DNA of 64,000 bases, from the NCBI GenBank assembly GCA_021648285.1, contig JAKITC010000002.1:1-64000 (forward strand), written 5' to 3'. Both the position numbers and the translations under genes were made by a program. The DNA comes from Sulfurimonas sp. (lineage in GTDB: Bacteria; Campylobacterota; Campylobacteria; Campylobacterales; Sulfurimonadaceae). Positions 17,742-27,401 of the stretch are shown piece by piece. A model generated the notes under the pieces. That model was not told the origin of the DNA and ran no database searches. It was given only the letters and a program-made list of their open reading frames with translations. The first letter of the stretch is position 1. Each line of letters starts with the position of its first letter.

Positions 17742-18137
17742 TTGGAAAGAAAATACTTGTTTGATTTTTTAGACAGTGATTGGTTTAACATAGGACTGGA
17801 AATAGTTTTTCTAATCCTAATATCGTATGATATAAAAAAGTATATAGAGACAAGAAAAAAAGAGTACATAACAAATATTGTTCTTACTATCGGTTTTGCA
17901 ATTTGGGTTCTGTATCCATACTACAAAAGTTATGTAGGTTGGGAAGATAGTCAAAAACAAGAGATGCTCTCAACTTGCCTAGATTCAAATAATACAAAAC
18001 TTTGTGAGTGCATGGATGATAAGATATTTAAAAATTATGTTTATACCGAGTATATAAACTTAGATAAAAATAGTAGCGATTTTAAAGAGTTTTTAATAGA
18101 AGTAAAGGAGGAGTGCCTTGATGATTCATGGTTTTGA
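17742..18137 (+). CDS. small membrane protein, 5' end uncertain
   Basis: A 131-residue protein with two membrane helices (about 14-27, IGLEIVFLILISYD, and 41-59, YITNIVLTIGFAIWVLYPYY) and a C-terminal domain with a cysteine cluster (STCLDSNNTKLCECMDD, later EECLDD). The only start in frame is a TTG at 17742 with no ribosome binding site, directly after a stop codon. An ATG at 17707 has a strong site (AAGGAAATGAG) but opens another frame that ends after 21 codons, so a one-base indel near 17740 is likely. I recognise no family. It overlaps the next gene. Confidence 0.55.
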   Translation: MERKYLFDFLDSDWFNIGLEIVFLILISYDIKKYIETRKKEYITNIVLTIGFAIWVLYPYYKSYVGWEDSQKQEMLSTCLDSNNTKLCECMDDKIFKNYVYTEYINLDKNSSDFKEFLIEVKEECLDDSWF

Positions 18138-18372
18138 TAAGGATAGCCCACTTGTATGTGAGGGAATAGTTGGTGATGGCTGTGGAGGCGGAAGAATTTT
18201 CAGTATAGAAAAAAACATACTAAAAGCGTTTGATCCACAAAGTCAAAGCAGTAGAATACTACTAGAAGATATTATAGGGGCAAAAAGTATAAGTAAAAAA
18301 GGGTGTATAATCACTATAGTGTGTGAGGGTAAGACTATAGAATTTGACCTGTCATCTGTGAGACCAAAATAA
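18118..18372 (+). CDS. uncharacterised small protein
   Basis: An 84-residue protein that may form a small beta-rich domain (GCIITIVCEGKTIEFDLSSV). There is no signal peptide or membrane helix. It starts inside the end of the preceding gene (20-bp overlap, with GGAGG before the start), so the two are translationally coupled. I do not recognise it. Confidence 0.55.
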   Translation: MMIHGFDKDSPLVCEGIVGDGCGGGRIFSIEKNILKAFDPQSQSSRILLEDIIGAKSISKKGCIITIVCEGKTIEFDLSSVRPK

Positions 18373-18380
18373 CTTCTATC

Positions 18381-18409
18381 TTGTTAGAGACAATGAGTTT
18401 TGCTATAAT
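18381..18409 (+). promoter_or_regulatory. sigma-70-type promoter of greA
   Basis: TTGTTA (18381-18386) and TATAAT (18404-18409) are 17 bp apart, a near-ideal housekeeping promoter. The predicted leader of about 100 bases before greA has no obvious open frame. Confidence 0.6.
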
Positions 18410-18516
18410 CATCAAAACAAAATAATTATTACTATTTCTTGCTGACAGGCAAAGCTTTAGTGAATGAACGTTAACTGGACTTTGTTCAGGTAATGTGAGA
18501 TATAAGGATAATATTT

Positions 18517-19017
18517 ATGGAAAAAATTGAACCTATGACACTATTTGGATATGAAAAACTCCAAGCTGAAGTAAAGTATTTAAAAGAAGTAAGACGTCCA
18601 CAAATCGTAAAAGACATTGAAGATGCTCTTGAGCATGGTGACTTAAAAGAGAATGCAGAATATCATGCAGCAAAAGATAATCAAAGAACTATAGATACTC
18701 GCTTGCAAGATTTAGCAGACGTTATTGGTTGTGCTCAAATAGTTGACCCATCTGACCTTGAACATGCTCGAATAAGCTTCGGTTCAACTGTTGTGATGAC
18801 AGATATGAATACTGATGAAGAAGTGACTTATACTATTGTTGGAGGTTGCGAGAGCAATCCTGACATGGGACTTATATCTTTTGGTTCACCTTTGGCAAAA
18901 CAGCTTCTTGGTCGCAAAGAAGGTGATGAGGTAAAAGTTCAACTCCCAGGTGGAAAAAAAGAGTTTGAAATCGATGAAGTTAAATATCAGGAGATAGTCT
19001 TTGAGTGCCATGAATGA
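18517..19017 (+). CDS. greA: transcription elongation factor GreA
   Basis: Rescues stalled RNA polymerase by stimulating transcript cleavage. At 166 residues it has the coiled-coil N-terminus with the acidic tip in the EDALEHGDLKENAEYHAAKD stretch, and a C-terminal FKBP-like domain (ISFGSPLAKQLLGRKEGDEV). Length and motifs are canonical. It has its own promoter at 18381 and overlaps argC. Confidence 0.95.
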   Translation: MEKIEPMTLFGYEKLQAEVKYLKEVRRPQIVKDIEDALEHGDLKENAEYHAAKDNQRTIDTRLQDLADVIGCAQIVDPSDLEHARISFGSTVVMTDMNTDEEVTYTIVGGCESNPDMGLISFGSPLAKQLLGRKEGDEVKVQLPGGKKEFEIDEVKYQEIVFECHE

Positions 19018-20017
19018 AAAAATTAATGTAGGTATAGTCGGAGCTAGTGGATACACAGGTCTTGAACTTGTCAAGATACTTATAAATCATCCGAAGTTTG
19101 ATCTTGCTTATGTCTGTAACTCTGAAGGCGGAGTTATGCTTAGTGAACTCCATCCATCTCTGAGCGGTGTATATGAGTGTAAAGTCTTAAAAGCAGACAT
19201 TGATGAGATAGCTGAGGAGTGTGAACTTGTTTTTTTAGCGCTGCCACACAAAACGGCGATGGCTTATGTAAAACCACTTATAGCTTTAGGTGTCAAAGTA
19301 GTTGATTTGTCAGCAGATTATAGACTAACTCAAGATGTTTATGAAAATTTTTATTGTCCTCATACTGATGTAGATAACCTTTCACATGTAATTTATGGAT
19401 TGCCTGAACTTTTCCGTGATGATTTAAAAACCGCTAAACTTGTTGCAAATCCGGGATGTTACCCGACTTCTGCAATTTTAGGCATGCTTCCTTTTATGGA
19501 TAAACGAATCCAAAACACTCCTATTATTATCGACGCAAAGACTGGTGTAAGCGGATCTGGAAAAAAACTTAGTGATGAGACGCACTTTGTAAATGTAAAT
19601 GACAATCTATTTGCCTATAATCCACTAATGCACAGACATGCACCGGAGATAGCACAAAAGTTAAATTTAAATTTTGATGAGGTAAGTTTTGTTCCTCATT
19701 TGGTACCTTTAACCAGAGGAATGTTATCTTCTATTTATTTACAGGTAAGTGAAGACTTTGATGCTTTTAAAGTTTTAGAAGAGTATTATAAAGAGGAACT
19801 ACATGTAAGAGTTTCTAAGAATCCAGTAGATATGAAAAATGTAGCCGGAACTAACTTCTGTGATATTTATGTAAAACAAAAAGGTAATATACTTTTTATC
19901 TCAAGTGCGATTGATAATCTTCTTCGTGGAGCTTCTTCACAAGCAGTTGTAAATGCAAACATAATGATGGGATTTGAAGAAAACTCGGGAATTCCAAATA
20001 TAGCTTATGTCCCGTAA
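19010..20017 (+). CDS. argC: N-acetyl-gamma-glutamyl-phosphate reductase
   Basis: Third step of arginine synthesis. About 335 residues with the NADP loop VGIVGASGYTGLELV, the catalytic cysteine in VANPGCYPTSA and HFVNVNDNLFAYNP. I start at ATG 19010, which overlaps the greA stop. A TTG at 19001 in the same frame has a better-spaced AGGAG, so three extra residues are possible. The next gene overlaps its end by 11 bp. Confidence 0.93.
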   Translation: MNEKINVGIVGASGYTGLELVKILINHPKFDLAYVCNSEGGVMLSELHPSLSGVYECKVLKADIDEIAEECELVFLALPHKTAMAYVKPLIALGVKVVDLSADYRLTQDVYENFYCPHTDVDNLSHVIYGLPELFRDDLKTAKLVANPGCYPTSAILGMLPFMDKRIQNTPIIIDAKTGVSGSGKKLSDETHFVNVNDNLFAYNPLMHRHAPEIAQKLNLNFDEVSFVPHLVPLTRGMLSSIYLQVSEDFDAFKVLEEYYKEELHVRVSKNPVDMKNVAGTNFCDIYVKQKGNILFISSAIDNLLRGASSQAVVNANIMMGFEENSGIPNIAYVP

Positions 20018-20759
20018 AACTGAATTAAATAATGCTATAGAGATATTAGAGGGTGCGTTTATAGTTTCAGATGCACACTACTCACATAAACGACCACAAC
20101 TACTAGACTTTATAAAAGATATCCATTTAAAAAAATTACAACCAACACAACTAATCCTTATGGGCGATATCTTTGATGCGCTTTTTGGCGGAGTTCCCTT
20201 CACAGAAAAAATAAACAAAGAGATGATAAAACTTATAAATGAAATATCTTTATATATAGAGGTTGTTTATCTAGAAGGAAACCATGATTTTAATCTTCGA
20301 AAAATATTTCCACGTGTAAGAGTGTTTCCAATCTCGATGCAACCAGTGATATGTAGATATGGCAATAAAAAAATATTACTTGCACATGGCGATATTGAGA
20401 GTGATATAGGTTACAGAATCTATACGGCATTGATTAGAAATCCTTTCGTTTTATTTTTATTAACAATAATAGATACTATATCCAGACACTATATTTTAAA
20501 GAGACTGGATAATTACCTAAGTAAAAAAGATGACTGTAAAGAGTTTCCCGGTCTTAGAGAGTATATGTCTAAGAGATTAGAGAATAAATATAGTTGTGAT
20601 CACTTTATTGAGGGGCATTTCCATCAAAATAAGAGTATAAAATTTGATGATTTTACTTATATAAACTTAGGAGTTTTTGCTTGCAATCAAAGATATTTTG
20701 TTGTAAAATCGACAGACATAGAACTATTGCAAGAGAAAATTTTCTCTAAGGAGAATTAG
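20007..20759 (+). CDS. LpxH-like UDP-2,3-diacylglucosamine hydrolase / metallophosphoesterase
   Basis: A 250-residue calcineurin-type phosphoesterase. Metal ligands are visible as SDAHYSHKRP, LMGDIFDALFGG, LEGNHDFNL, LAHGDIE and EGHFHQN, the pattern of LpxH, which removes UMP during lipid A synthesis at the inner membrane. The middle hydrophobic stretch (FVLFLLTIIDTISRHYIL) fits the LpxH lid that holds the acyl chains. It overlaps argC and is followed 4 bp later by cheV. The LpxH assignment rests on these motifs, not on a search. Confidence 0.72.
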   Translation: MSRKTELNNAIEILEGAFIVSDAHYSHKRPQLLDFIKDIHLKKLQPTQLILMGDIFDALFGGVPFTEKINKEMIKLINEISLYIEVVYLEGNHDFNLRKIFPRVRVFPISMQPVICRYGNKKILLAHGDIESDIGYRIYTALIRNPFVLFLLTIIDTISRHYILKRLDNYLSKKDDCKEFPGLREYMSKRLENKYSCDHFIEGHFHQNKSIKFDDFTYINLGVFACNQRYFVVKSTDIELLQEKIFSKEN

Positions 20760-20763
20760 AAAT

Positions 20764-21705
20764 ATGAGTACAAATAATGAATTAAAAGTAGGTTCCAATG
20801 AGATGGAACTTGTTGATTTTCGTATTTTCAAGCAAGAAAGTGACGGAGTTTACGAGGGTATCTATGGAGTAAATGTATCAAAGGTTCGTGAAATTATAAA
20901 ATTACCTAATTTAACTGAATTACCGGGTACACCAGAATTTATAGAGGGTATATTTGATTTAAGAGATGTAGTTATCCCTGTTGTGAATTTAGCAAAATGG
21001 ATGGGAATAACAGAACCGGAAGAGGCTAAGAAAAATTCCAGAGTTGTAATTACAGAGTTTAATAATATACTTATTGGTTTTATTGTCCATGAAGCCAAAA
21101 GAATCAGACGAATCAATTGGGATGATATAGAACCAGCTTCTTTTATGAGTGGTGGTGGTTCAGTAGAAGGCAGTAAAATAACAGGTGTAACCAGAATAGA
21201 GGGAGATAACGTGCTCCTTATTCTGGATTTAGAAAGTGTTGTGCAGGAGTTGGGTCTTTATGAGCCTGATACACAAAATGCCCCTAAAGAGATAGCACAA
21301 TTTTCTGGTATTGCGCTTATATTAGATGATAGTTCAACAGCAAGAAAAATTATAAAAGATGCAGTTGTTAAGATGGGTTTCAATGTTGTTGAAGCTGGTG
21401 ATGGTCAAGAGGGCTTGAATAAATTAGATGATTTATATAAGACATATGGTGAAGACCTGTCTAAGAATCTTAGAATAATTATTTCAGATGTTGAGATGCC
21501 AAAAATGGATGGTTTTCATTTTGCAGCAAATGTTAAAGATGATGATAGATTTAGTAAAATACCGATTGTCTTTAACTCCTCTATAAGTGATCACTTTAGT
21601 GAAGATAGAGGTATTGAAGCCGGTGGAGAAGCATACATGGTTAAATTTAAAGCAAGTACGTTTTATGATGAAGTGGCACGAGTAGTTCGTGCTCATATGA
21701 AGTAG
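20764..21705 (+). CDS. cheV: chemotaxis protein CheV
   Basis: A 313-residue scaffold: CheW-like domain at about residues 15-165 (VSKVREIIKLPNLTELPG, EGIFDLRDVVIPVVNL) fused to a receiver domain at about 178-313 with the phospho-acceptor in IISDVEMPKMDG and the lysine in MVKFKAST. CheV couples chemoreceptors to CheA and tunes adaptation. It is the first gene of cheV-cheA-cheW; the stop is 10 bp before cheA. Confidence 0.94.
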   Translation: MSTNNELKVGSNEMELVDFRIFKQESDGVYEGIYGVNVSKVREIIKLPNLTELPGTPEFIEGIFDLRDVVIPVVNLAKWMGITEPEEAKKNSRVVITEFNNILIGFIVHEAKRIRRINWDDIEPASFMSGGGSVEGSKITGVTRIEGDNVLLILDLESVVQELGLYEPDTQNAPKEIAQFSGIALILDDSSTARKIIKDAVVKMGFNVVEAGDGQEGLNKLDDLYKTYGEDLSKNLRIIISDVEMPKMDGFHFAANVKDDDRFSKIPIVFNSSISDHFSEDRGIEAGGEAYMVKFKASTFYDEVARVVRAHMK

Positions 21706-21715
21706 GAGTGTAAAT

Positions 21716-24076
21716 ATGGATGAATTTCAGGAAATACTGCAGGATTTTTTAGTTGAATCTTTCGAGCTAATTGAACAATTAGATCAAGATTTAGTAGAGT
21801 TAGAAAACACACCAGAAGACTTAGAACTTTTAAATGGAATATTTCGTGTTGCACACACCGTTAAGGGTGCTTCGTCATTTTTAAATTTTGATGTTTTGAC
21901 ACATCTTACTCACCATATGGAAGACGTTTTAAACAAAGCAAGACATGGTGAGCTGTTAATCACTCCAGATGTTATGGATGTGATCTTAGAGTCTATAGAT
22001 TTAATGAAGCAACTTTTATTTACTATACGTGATACTAGCGCTGATGCTGGTGTTGATGTAGTCGCATGTGTGGTAAAACTTGACAAAATTAGTGGCGGAG
22101 ACGGAGAAGTTGAGACTCCAGTAGCACAAGAAGTAGCTCCTGTTCAAGAGGAAACAGTGCAAGTAGAAGAAATAGTTTCAGATGATGAACCTGATTATGA
22201 TAATATGGGCGCAGATGAACTTGAAGCAGAGATAGAGAGGCTTCTCCAAGAGAGACAGTCTGAAGATAAAGTTAAAAGAGAAGCGAAGATAGCTGCAGGA
22301 GAGAGTGTACCATCGCTTGACCCAACTCCTGAGACAGAACCAACACCAGAACCTGCTCCTGCTCCTGCTCCTGAACAGGTTGCAACAACTCCAGTGGCTA
22401 CCGTTCCAACTCCCGCTCCGGTTAAAAGAGCAGCGACAGTTGAACAGACAATACGTGTCGATGTTAAGAGACTTGATCATCTTATGAATCTTATTGGTGA
22501 GCTTGTACTTGCAAAAAACAGACTTATTAAAATCAATGATGATGTTGAAGAGCGCTATGAGGGTGAAGAGTTTCTTGAAGAGTTAAATCAGGTCGTTTCT
22601 ATCGTTTCTCTTGTTACCACAGACCTTCAAATTGCAGTTATGAAAACAAGAATGCTTCCAATTGGCAAGGTGTTTAACAAGTTTCCAAGAATGATTCGTG
22701 ATTTAACTCGCGAACTGGATAAAAAAATAGAACTAGAAATCTTCGGTGAAGATACTGAACTTGACAAATCTATTGTTGAAGAGGTTGGAGATCCTTTAGT
22801 CCATATTATTAGAAACTCATGTGATCATGGTATTGAAATACCGGCGGTGCGCACTGAGCAGGGAAAACCAGAAACAGGTACTATAACATTAAAAGCATAC
22901 AATGAAGGAAACCAGATTGTTATCCAAATCGATGATGATGGTAAAGGACTTGATGCAAATATGTTGAAAGATAAGTGTTTGGAAAAAAGTCTTATTACAG
23001 AAAAAGAAGCTGAAAACATGGGTGATAAAGAAGCTTTTGGACTTATATTTAAACCAGGTTTTTCGACAGCTGAAGCAGTAACAAATGTCTCAGGTCGTGG
23101 TGTTGGTATGGATGTTGTAAAAACAAATATAGAAAAAGTCAATGGTATTATCGACATAGATAGTGAGTTTGGCAGTGGAACTTCAATTAAATTAAAAATT
23201 CCTCTAACTCTTGCAATTATCCAAGCTCTTTTAGTTGGTGTACAAGAGGAGCATTATGCTATTCCACTCGCTTCAGTTTTAGAGACTGTCAGAATTTCTA
23301 AAGATGAGATTTATACAGTTGAGGGTCGTTCGGTTATGAGACTTCGTGAAGAGGTACTTTCTCTAGTTCATATTGGAGACATTTTTGAAGTTGAGCGTAT
23401 TTTAGACTCAAGTGAACATGCGTATGTTGTTGTTCTAGGTTTAGGAACAAGTAAACTAGGTCTTATTGTAGATACTCTTGTTGGACAAGAAGAGATAGTT
23501 ATTAAATCCCTTGGAGAGTACTTAAAAGGTATTAAAGGAATTGCCGGCGGAACAATCCGTGGTGACGGAGGTGTAACGCTTATCGTAGATGTTGTTGCTC
23601 TTATGGATATCGCAAGAAATGTCAAAACAACAGTAATGACAGACAGCTCTTCAAATGCGGCGGTAGCAAAGGAAAAATCAAAATCAAGCGACTATGTTGT
23701 TATGATTGTTGATGACTCTAAAATGGATAGAACTATTATGCGAAAAGCATTGGAACCACTCGGAGTTACACTAGTTGAAGCTAGTGACGGGCAGGAAGCA
23801 CTTAAGATTTTAAAACAGGGTGACACTCACTTTGATGCGATGCTTGTTGATATTGAAATGCCAAGAATGGATGGTTACACTCTAGCTAATGAGATTAAAA
23901 AATATAATCGCTATAAAAACTTACCTTTAATTGCTGTTACATCTCGTACTGGAAAATCTGATCGTATGCGTGGTGTTGAATCTGGAATGGTTGAATATAT
24001 TACTAAACCATACTCTTCTGACTATTTATCAAGTGTAGTTCAAAGAAATATGAATTTTAAATCGGAGTTTTTATAA
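21716..24076 (+). CDS. cheA: chemotaxis histidine kinase CheA with C-terminal receiver (CheAY)
   Basis: A 786-residue kinase. The HPt domain has the phospho-histidine in FRVAHTVKGASSF at about residue 47. A Pro/Ala-rich linker (about 200-235, repeated PAPAPAP) precedes the dimerisation domain (DVKRLDHLMNLIGELVLAKN), the ATPase domain with VGDPLVHIIRNSCDHGIE and GRGVGMDVVKTN, the CheW-like domain (ALLVGVQEEHYAIPLASVLE) and a receiver with MLVDIEMPRMDG and the lysine in YITKPY. The fused receiver is typical of Campylobacterota and may act as a phosphate sink. Confidence 0.96.
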   Translation: MDEFQEILQDFLVESFELIEQLDQDLVELENTPEDLELLNGIFRVAHTVKGASSFLNFDVLTHLTHHMEDVLNKARHGELLITPDVMDVILESIDLMKQLLFTIRDTSADAGVDVVACVVKLDKISGGDGEVETPVAQEVAPVQEETVQVEEIVSDDEPDYDNMGADELEAEIERLLQERQSEDKVKREAKIAAGESVPSLDPTPETEPTPEPAPAPAPEQVATTPVATVPTPAPVKRAATVEQTIRVDVKRLDHLMNLIGELVLAKNRLIKINDDVEERYEGEEFLEELNQVVSIVSLVTTDLQIAVMKTRMLPIGKVFNKFPRMIRDLTRELDKKIELEIFGEDTELDKSIVEEVGDPLVHIIRNSCDHGIEIPAVRTEQGKPETGTITLKAYNEGNQIVIQIDDDGKGLDANMLKDKCLEKSLITEKEAENMGDKEAFGLIFKPGFSTAEAVTNVSGRGVGMDVVKTNIEKVNGIIDIDSEFGSGTSIKLKIPLTLAIIQALLVGVQEEHYAIPLASVLETVRISKDEIYTVEGRSVMRLREEVLSLVHIGDIFEVERILDSSEHAYVVVLGLGTSKLGLIVDTLVGQEEIVIKSLGEYLKGIKGIAGGTIRGDGGVTLIVDVVALMDIARNVKTTVMTDSSSNAAVAKEKSKSSDYVVMIVDDSKMDRTIMRKALEPLGVTLVEASDGQEALKILKQGDTHFDAMLVDIEMPRMDGYTLANEIKKYNRYKNLPLIAVTSRTGKSDRMRGVESGMVEYITKPYSSDYLSSVVQRNMNFKSEFL

Positions 24077-24570
24077 TGAGTGATAAATTAAAACAGATTA
24101 TTAATAAGCAGAATGAAAAACAAGAAGAGAGCTTAATTCGTACAGAAGATGTGGTTCAATTGGTTGGCTTTGTAATTGGTGAGGAGGAGTATGCTATTCC
24201 TATCTTAGCCATTCAAGAGATTATAAAGCCATTTCCTTGGACGAGAGTTCCTCAGGTACCTAAATATGTGGTTGGTGTATTTAATATGCGTGGTGCTGTA
24301 ATACCGTTAATAGACCTTCGTTTAAAATTTGGTCTAAGTCCTTTAAATCAGAGCGATGAAACTCGTTTTATTGTGATGCGACATGGAGACGATATAGCTG
24401 GATTTATAATCGACAGACTTACAATGGCCATTAGAATTAAGAAAACAGATATTGGTCCTCCACCGGACACCTTGGCTGGTGATGATACTATGATAGATGG
24501 TGTTGGTAAGCAAGAGGATAGAATTATTACAATTCTTAAAGTAAATAAATTGCTAGAGAGAGATTTTTAG
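24076..24570 (+). CDS. cheW: chemotaxis coupling protein CheW
   Basis: A 164-residue adaptor between chemoreceptors and CheA. It has the single CheW fold: VGFVIGEEEYAIPILAIQEI, then GVFNMRGAVIPLIDLRLKFG. Its ATG overlaps the last codons of cheA (TAATG), so synthesis is coupled. The Mla-type transport genes follow 11 bp later, which may put them on the same transcript. Confidence 0.95.
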   Translation: MSDKLKQIINKQNEKQEESLIRTEDVVQLVGFVIGEEEYAIPILAIQEIIKPFPWTRVPQVPKYVVGVFNMRGAVIPLIDLRLKFGLSPLNQSDETRFIVMRHGDDIAGFIIDRLTMAIRIKKTDIGPPPDTLAGDDTMIDGVGKQEDRIITILKVNKLLERDF

Positions 24571-24581
24571 CAGTTACTGAT

Positions 24582-25703
24582 ATGAATTCTTCATCATTTG
24601 ATATTGTACATGTAGATGATAAGCTATACTTAAAATTTAGCGGTGAGCTTACTCTCTACAACCTGACAAGTTTTGAAAGTAAGATAGACTCAATAGATTT
24701 TTCTAAAGAAAAGATTGTAGTTATTGACTTTATGAAACTGGAGTTTTTAGATAGCGCTGCTTCTATCTTTATCTACAATTTAGAAAAAAGATTACTCTCA
24801 TACGGTATCAAAGTAGAGATTCTATGTGAGAATAGTGATATACTTGATATACTGCATTTAGTTAAACATCAAAAAGAAAAATTGACAAAGATACCGTATC
24901 ATAAAAGAAGAAATATTATAGAAAAAATTGGTGAGAGCCAATATAAAAACTTTATTGGCTTTTTATCTTTTATGGCTTTTATGGGAGAGCTCTTTTCAAA
25001 TAATATGCACTACCTGACATCATTTAAAAATATTAGATACAAAGAGATTGCTTTTGAGATAAACGAGAGCGCAGTTAAAGCAATAGGTATTGTTGCAATA
25101 ACCAGCTTTTTAATAGGTTTGGTTGTAGCTTATCAGTCAGCTTATCAGCTTAAGATATACGGTGCCAATATATTTATCGTTGATATGCTTGGAATATCTA
25201 TATTAAGAGAGCTCTCTCCATTAATAACTGCTATTGTAATAGCCGGAAGAAGTGGTTCTGCATTTACTGCCCAAATAGGAGCTATGAAGATTACTCAAGA
25301 GCTGGATGCTATGAGGACTATGGGTTTTGATCCATACAAATTCTTAGTCATTCCTCGTATTATAGCTCTGATGATCACCATGCCTATATTGATTTTCATC
25401 TCAGATGTCATGGCAGTCATAGGTGGTATGGTTGTAGCAAATGTTGATCTAAATATTTCAATAACACTTTTTTTAGATAGATTTGCTGATGTTGTAGCAG
25501 CAAAACATTTCTTTATTGGTATAGCAAAAGGCCCATTCTTCGCATTTCTAATAGCAACTATAGGAATATACAGAGGTCTTATAGTTAAAGATGATACCCA
25601 AAGCATAGGTTTTAATACCACCAAAAGTGTAGTAGAGTCAATTTTTGCTGTAATCATTTGTGATGCAATATTCTCAATTGCTTTTACAAACTTGGGGATA
25701 TAA
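24582..25703 (+). CDS. mlaE: MlaE-type permease with N-terminal STAS domain
   Basis: The membrane subunit of an MCE-type phospholipid transporter, 373 residues. Residues about 1-100 are a STAS domain (VVIDFMKLEFLDSAASIFIY), equivalent to the separate MlaB protein in E. coli. The rest is the MlaE permease with five to six helices and the conserved segment ELSPLITAIVIAGRSGSAFT followed by AQIGAMKITQELDA. It is followed without a gap by the ATPase gene. The operon order here is permease, ATPase, MCE protein, lipoprotein. Confidence 0.93.
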   Translation: MNSSSFDIVHVDDKLYLKFSGELTLYNLTSFESKIDSIDFSKEKIVVIDFMKLEFLDSAASIFIYNLEKRLLSYGIKVEILCENSDILDILHLVKHQKEKLTKIPYHKRRNIIEKIGESQYKNFIGFLSFMAFMGELFSNNMHYLTSFKNIRYKEIAFEINESAVKAIGIVAITSFLIGLVVAYQSAYQLKIYGANIFIVDMLGISILRELSPLITAIVIAGRSGSAFTAQIGAMKITQELDAMRTMGFDPYKFLVIPRIIALMITMPILIFISDVMAVIGGMVVANVDLNISITLFLDRFADVVAAKHFFIGIAKGPFFAFLIATIGIYRGLIVKDDTQSIGFNTTKSVVESIFAVIICDAIFSIAFTNLGI

Positions 25704-26443
25704 TGGAAAATATAATTGAAGTAAGAGATCTTGTAACCTCCTTTGGCGATAGAATAGTTCATGATGGACTTAATCTAAGTATAAAAGAGGGTGAGATTTA
25801 TGGGCTTTTAGGACCAAGTGGCTGTGGAAAGACAACACTACTCAGAGAGATGGTAATGCTGCAAAAAAGCAACAGCGGTAGTATTAAAGTTCTGGGTCAC
25901 GAATTAAATTATATAGAGAATGAAGAGGCTCAGCAACTGAGGCAGAAGTGGGGAGTATTATTTCAATCTGGTGCTCTGTTTTCATCTTTAAAAATTAAAG
26001 ACAATATTGCTCTGCCTCTGATTGAGTATACCGATCTCTCAAAAGCTATGATTGATGAGATAGTAGAATTTAAAATAAGTATCGTTGGATTAAAATCAGA
26101 AGATGCAAATCTCTATCCTTCCCAAATAAGCGGTGGTATGAAGAAAAAAGCAGCACTTGCGCGTTCACTTGCAATGGATCCTAAACTTCTATTTTTGGAT
26201 GAACCAACAAGTGGATTAGACCCCATCTCTGCGAGAGAATTTGATGCTCTTATTCTTAAACTTAGAAACCTTTTAGGTCTTACTATTGTAATGGTTTCAC
26301 ATGATTTACAATCAATTTATGATACACTTGATTCAGTTGCTATTATTGATGAAAAAAAGATAGTATATGAGGGAAATTTAAATAATATTAAATCTGTAAA
26401 AAATGAGTTTATGCAGACCTTTTTTGGAAAATATAATGAATAA
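25703..26443 (+). CDS. mlaF: MlaF-type ABC ATPase
   Basis: The motor subunit of the lipid transporter, 246 residues. Walker A LLGPSGCGKTT, the Q-loop LFQSGALFSSL, the signature ISGGMKKKAALARSLA, Walker B LLFLDEPTSGLDP and the switch histidine in MVSHDL are all present. It overlaps both neighbours, permease and MCE protein, by a few bases. Confidence 0.95.
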   Translation: MENIIEVRDLVTSFGDRIVHDGLNLSIKEGEIYGLLGPSGCGKTTLLREMVMLQKSNSGSIKVLGHELNYIENEEAQQLRQKWGVLFQSGALFSSLKIKDNIALPLIEYTDLSKAMIDEIVEFKISIVGLKSEDANLYPSQISGGMKKKAALARSLAMDPKLLFLDEPTSGLDPISAREFDALILKLRNLLGLTIVMVSHDLQSIYDTLDSVAIIDEKKIVYEGNLNNIKSVKNEFMQTFFGKYNE

Positions 26444-27398
26444 CAGAGTGAATTACAGCTTAGTCGGTTTTTTGGTGCTTTTTAGTATAACATTAATGCT
26501 TGGATTTGGATACTGGCTTTTGAAGCCATCTGCAGAGGAAGAGATGCAAAAATATCTTATCCGCTTTGATGAATCAGTTTTAGGTTTAAACCTTGATGCA
26601 CCAGTTAAATTTAGAGGTATTAGTGTTGGAAAAGTTGTAAAATTGAGAATTAACCCTAAAAATACAGAGCAGGTAGAGATTCTTGTAGATATTTTAAAAA
26701 CTACTCCCGTAAAATCATCAACAGTTGCAAAATTGACTGCTCAGGGCATAACAGGACTTAGTTATATAAATCTAAGTCAAGGTAACAATAATGCTCCTCC
26801 TCTTAAGTCCACTAAAGGGGAAGAATTTGCAGTTATACAAACTAGGCCGTCATTATTTTTTAAACTTGAAGACACATTTGGAGATGTCACAACAAACTTA
26901 TCTAAGACACTTGCAAGAACGCAGCAGTTGCTAAACGAACAAAATCAAAAAGAGATAACACGGTTATTAAAAAATAGTGCCATATTTATGTTTAAAATGA
27001 GCCAATTATTAGATGAGAAAACAATCAATAATTTTCAATTAACAATGAAGAATTTAAGTAGTTCAACAAAAAAATTTGATGAGATGATGCCTCGTATAGA
27101 AAAGTTTTTTAATAATAGCGTAGAGTGGGAAGATAAAATATCTGATTCATTTAAATCTATTACGGGCAGTTACCATGGCATTAAAACAACAATGGACGAT
27201 TTTAGAGAGTCACTAACAAGAGGTGATTTTAATGTTAAAGAGATATCAAATAATGTAATTCCAACTGTTAATAGTACTCTTTTAGAAATACAAGAGCTTA
27301 TGATAAAAATGCAAGAGGCTATAGATCAGCATGAAAGAAGTCCTAGTGATATTATCTTTACACATGAAAAAATAAAGAAAGGGCCAGGCGAGGATTAA
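26436..27398 (+). CDS. mlaD: MlaD-type MCE domain protein
   Basis: The substrate-binding subunit anchored in the inner membrane, about 320 residues. One N-terminal helix (residues 5-25, SLVGFLVLFSITLMLGFGYW) is followed by a single MCE domain (about 40-130; GLNLDAPVKFRGISVGKV, LTAQGITGLSYINLSQG) and a long helical tail. I start at ATG 26436, which overlaps the ATPase stop; a start further upstream (26403) would lie inside that gene. MCE proteins form hexameric rings that shuttle lipids across the periplasm. Confidence 0.92.
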   Translation: MNNRVNYSLVGFLVLFSITLMLGFGYWLLKPSAEEEMQKYLIRFDESVLGLNLDAPVKFRGISVGKVVKLRINPKNTEQVEILVDILKTTPVKSSTVAKLTAQGITGLSYINLSQGNNNAPPLKSTKGEEFAVIQTRPSLFFKLEDTFGDVTTNLSKTLARTQQLLNEQNQKEITRLLKNSAIFMFKMSQLLDEKTINNFQLTMKNLSSSTKKFDEMMPRIEKFFNNSVEWEDKISDSFKSITGSYHGIKTTMDDFRESLTRGDFNVKEISNNVIPTVNSTLLEIQELMIKMQEAIDQHERSPSDIIFTHEKIKKGPGED

Positions 27399-27401
27399 AC
27401 T

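Noticed and set aside
18410..18516. Leader of greA as a possible tRNA or riboswitch
   Set aside because: No cloverleaf or known aptamer pattern is visible; it has only short complementary stretches.
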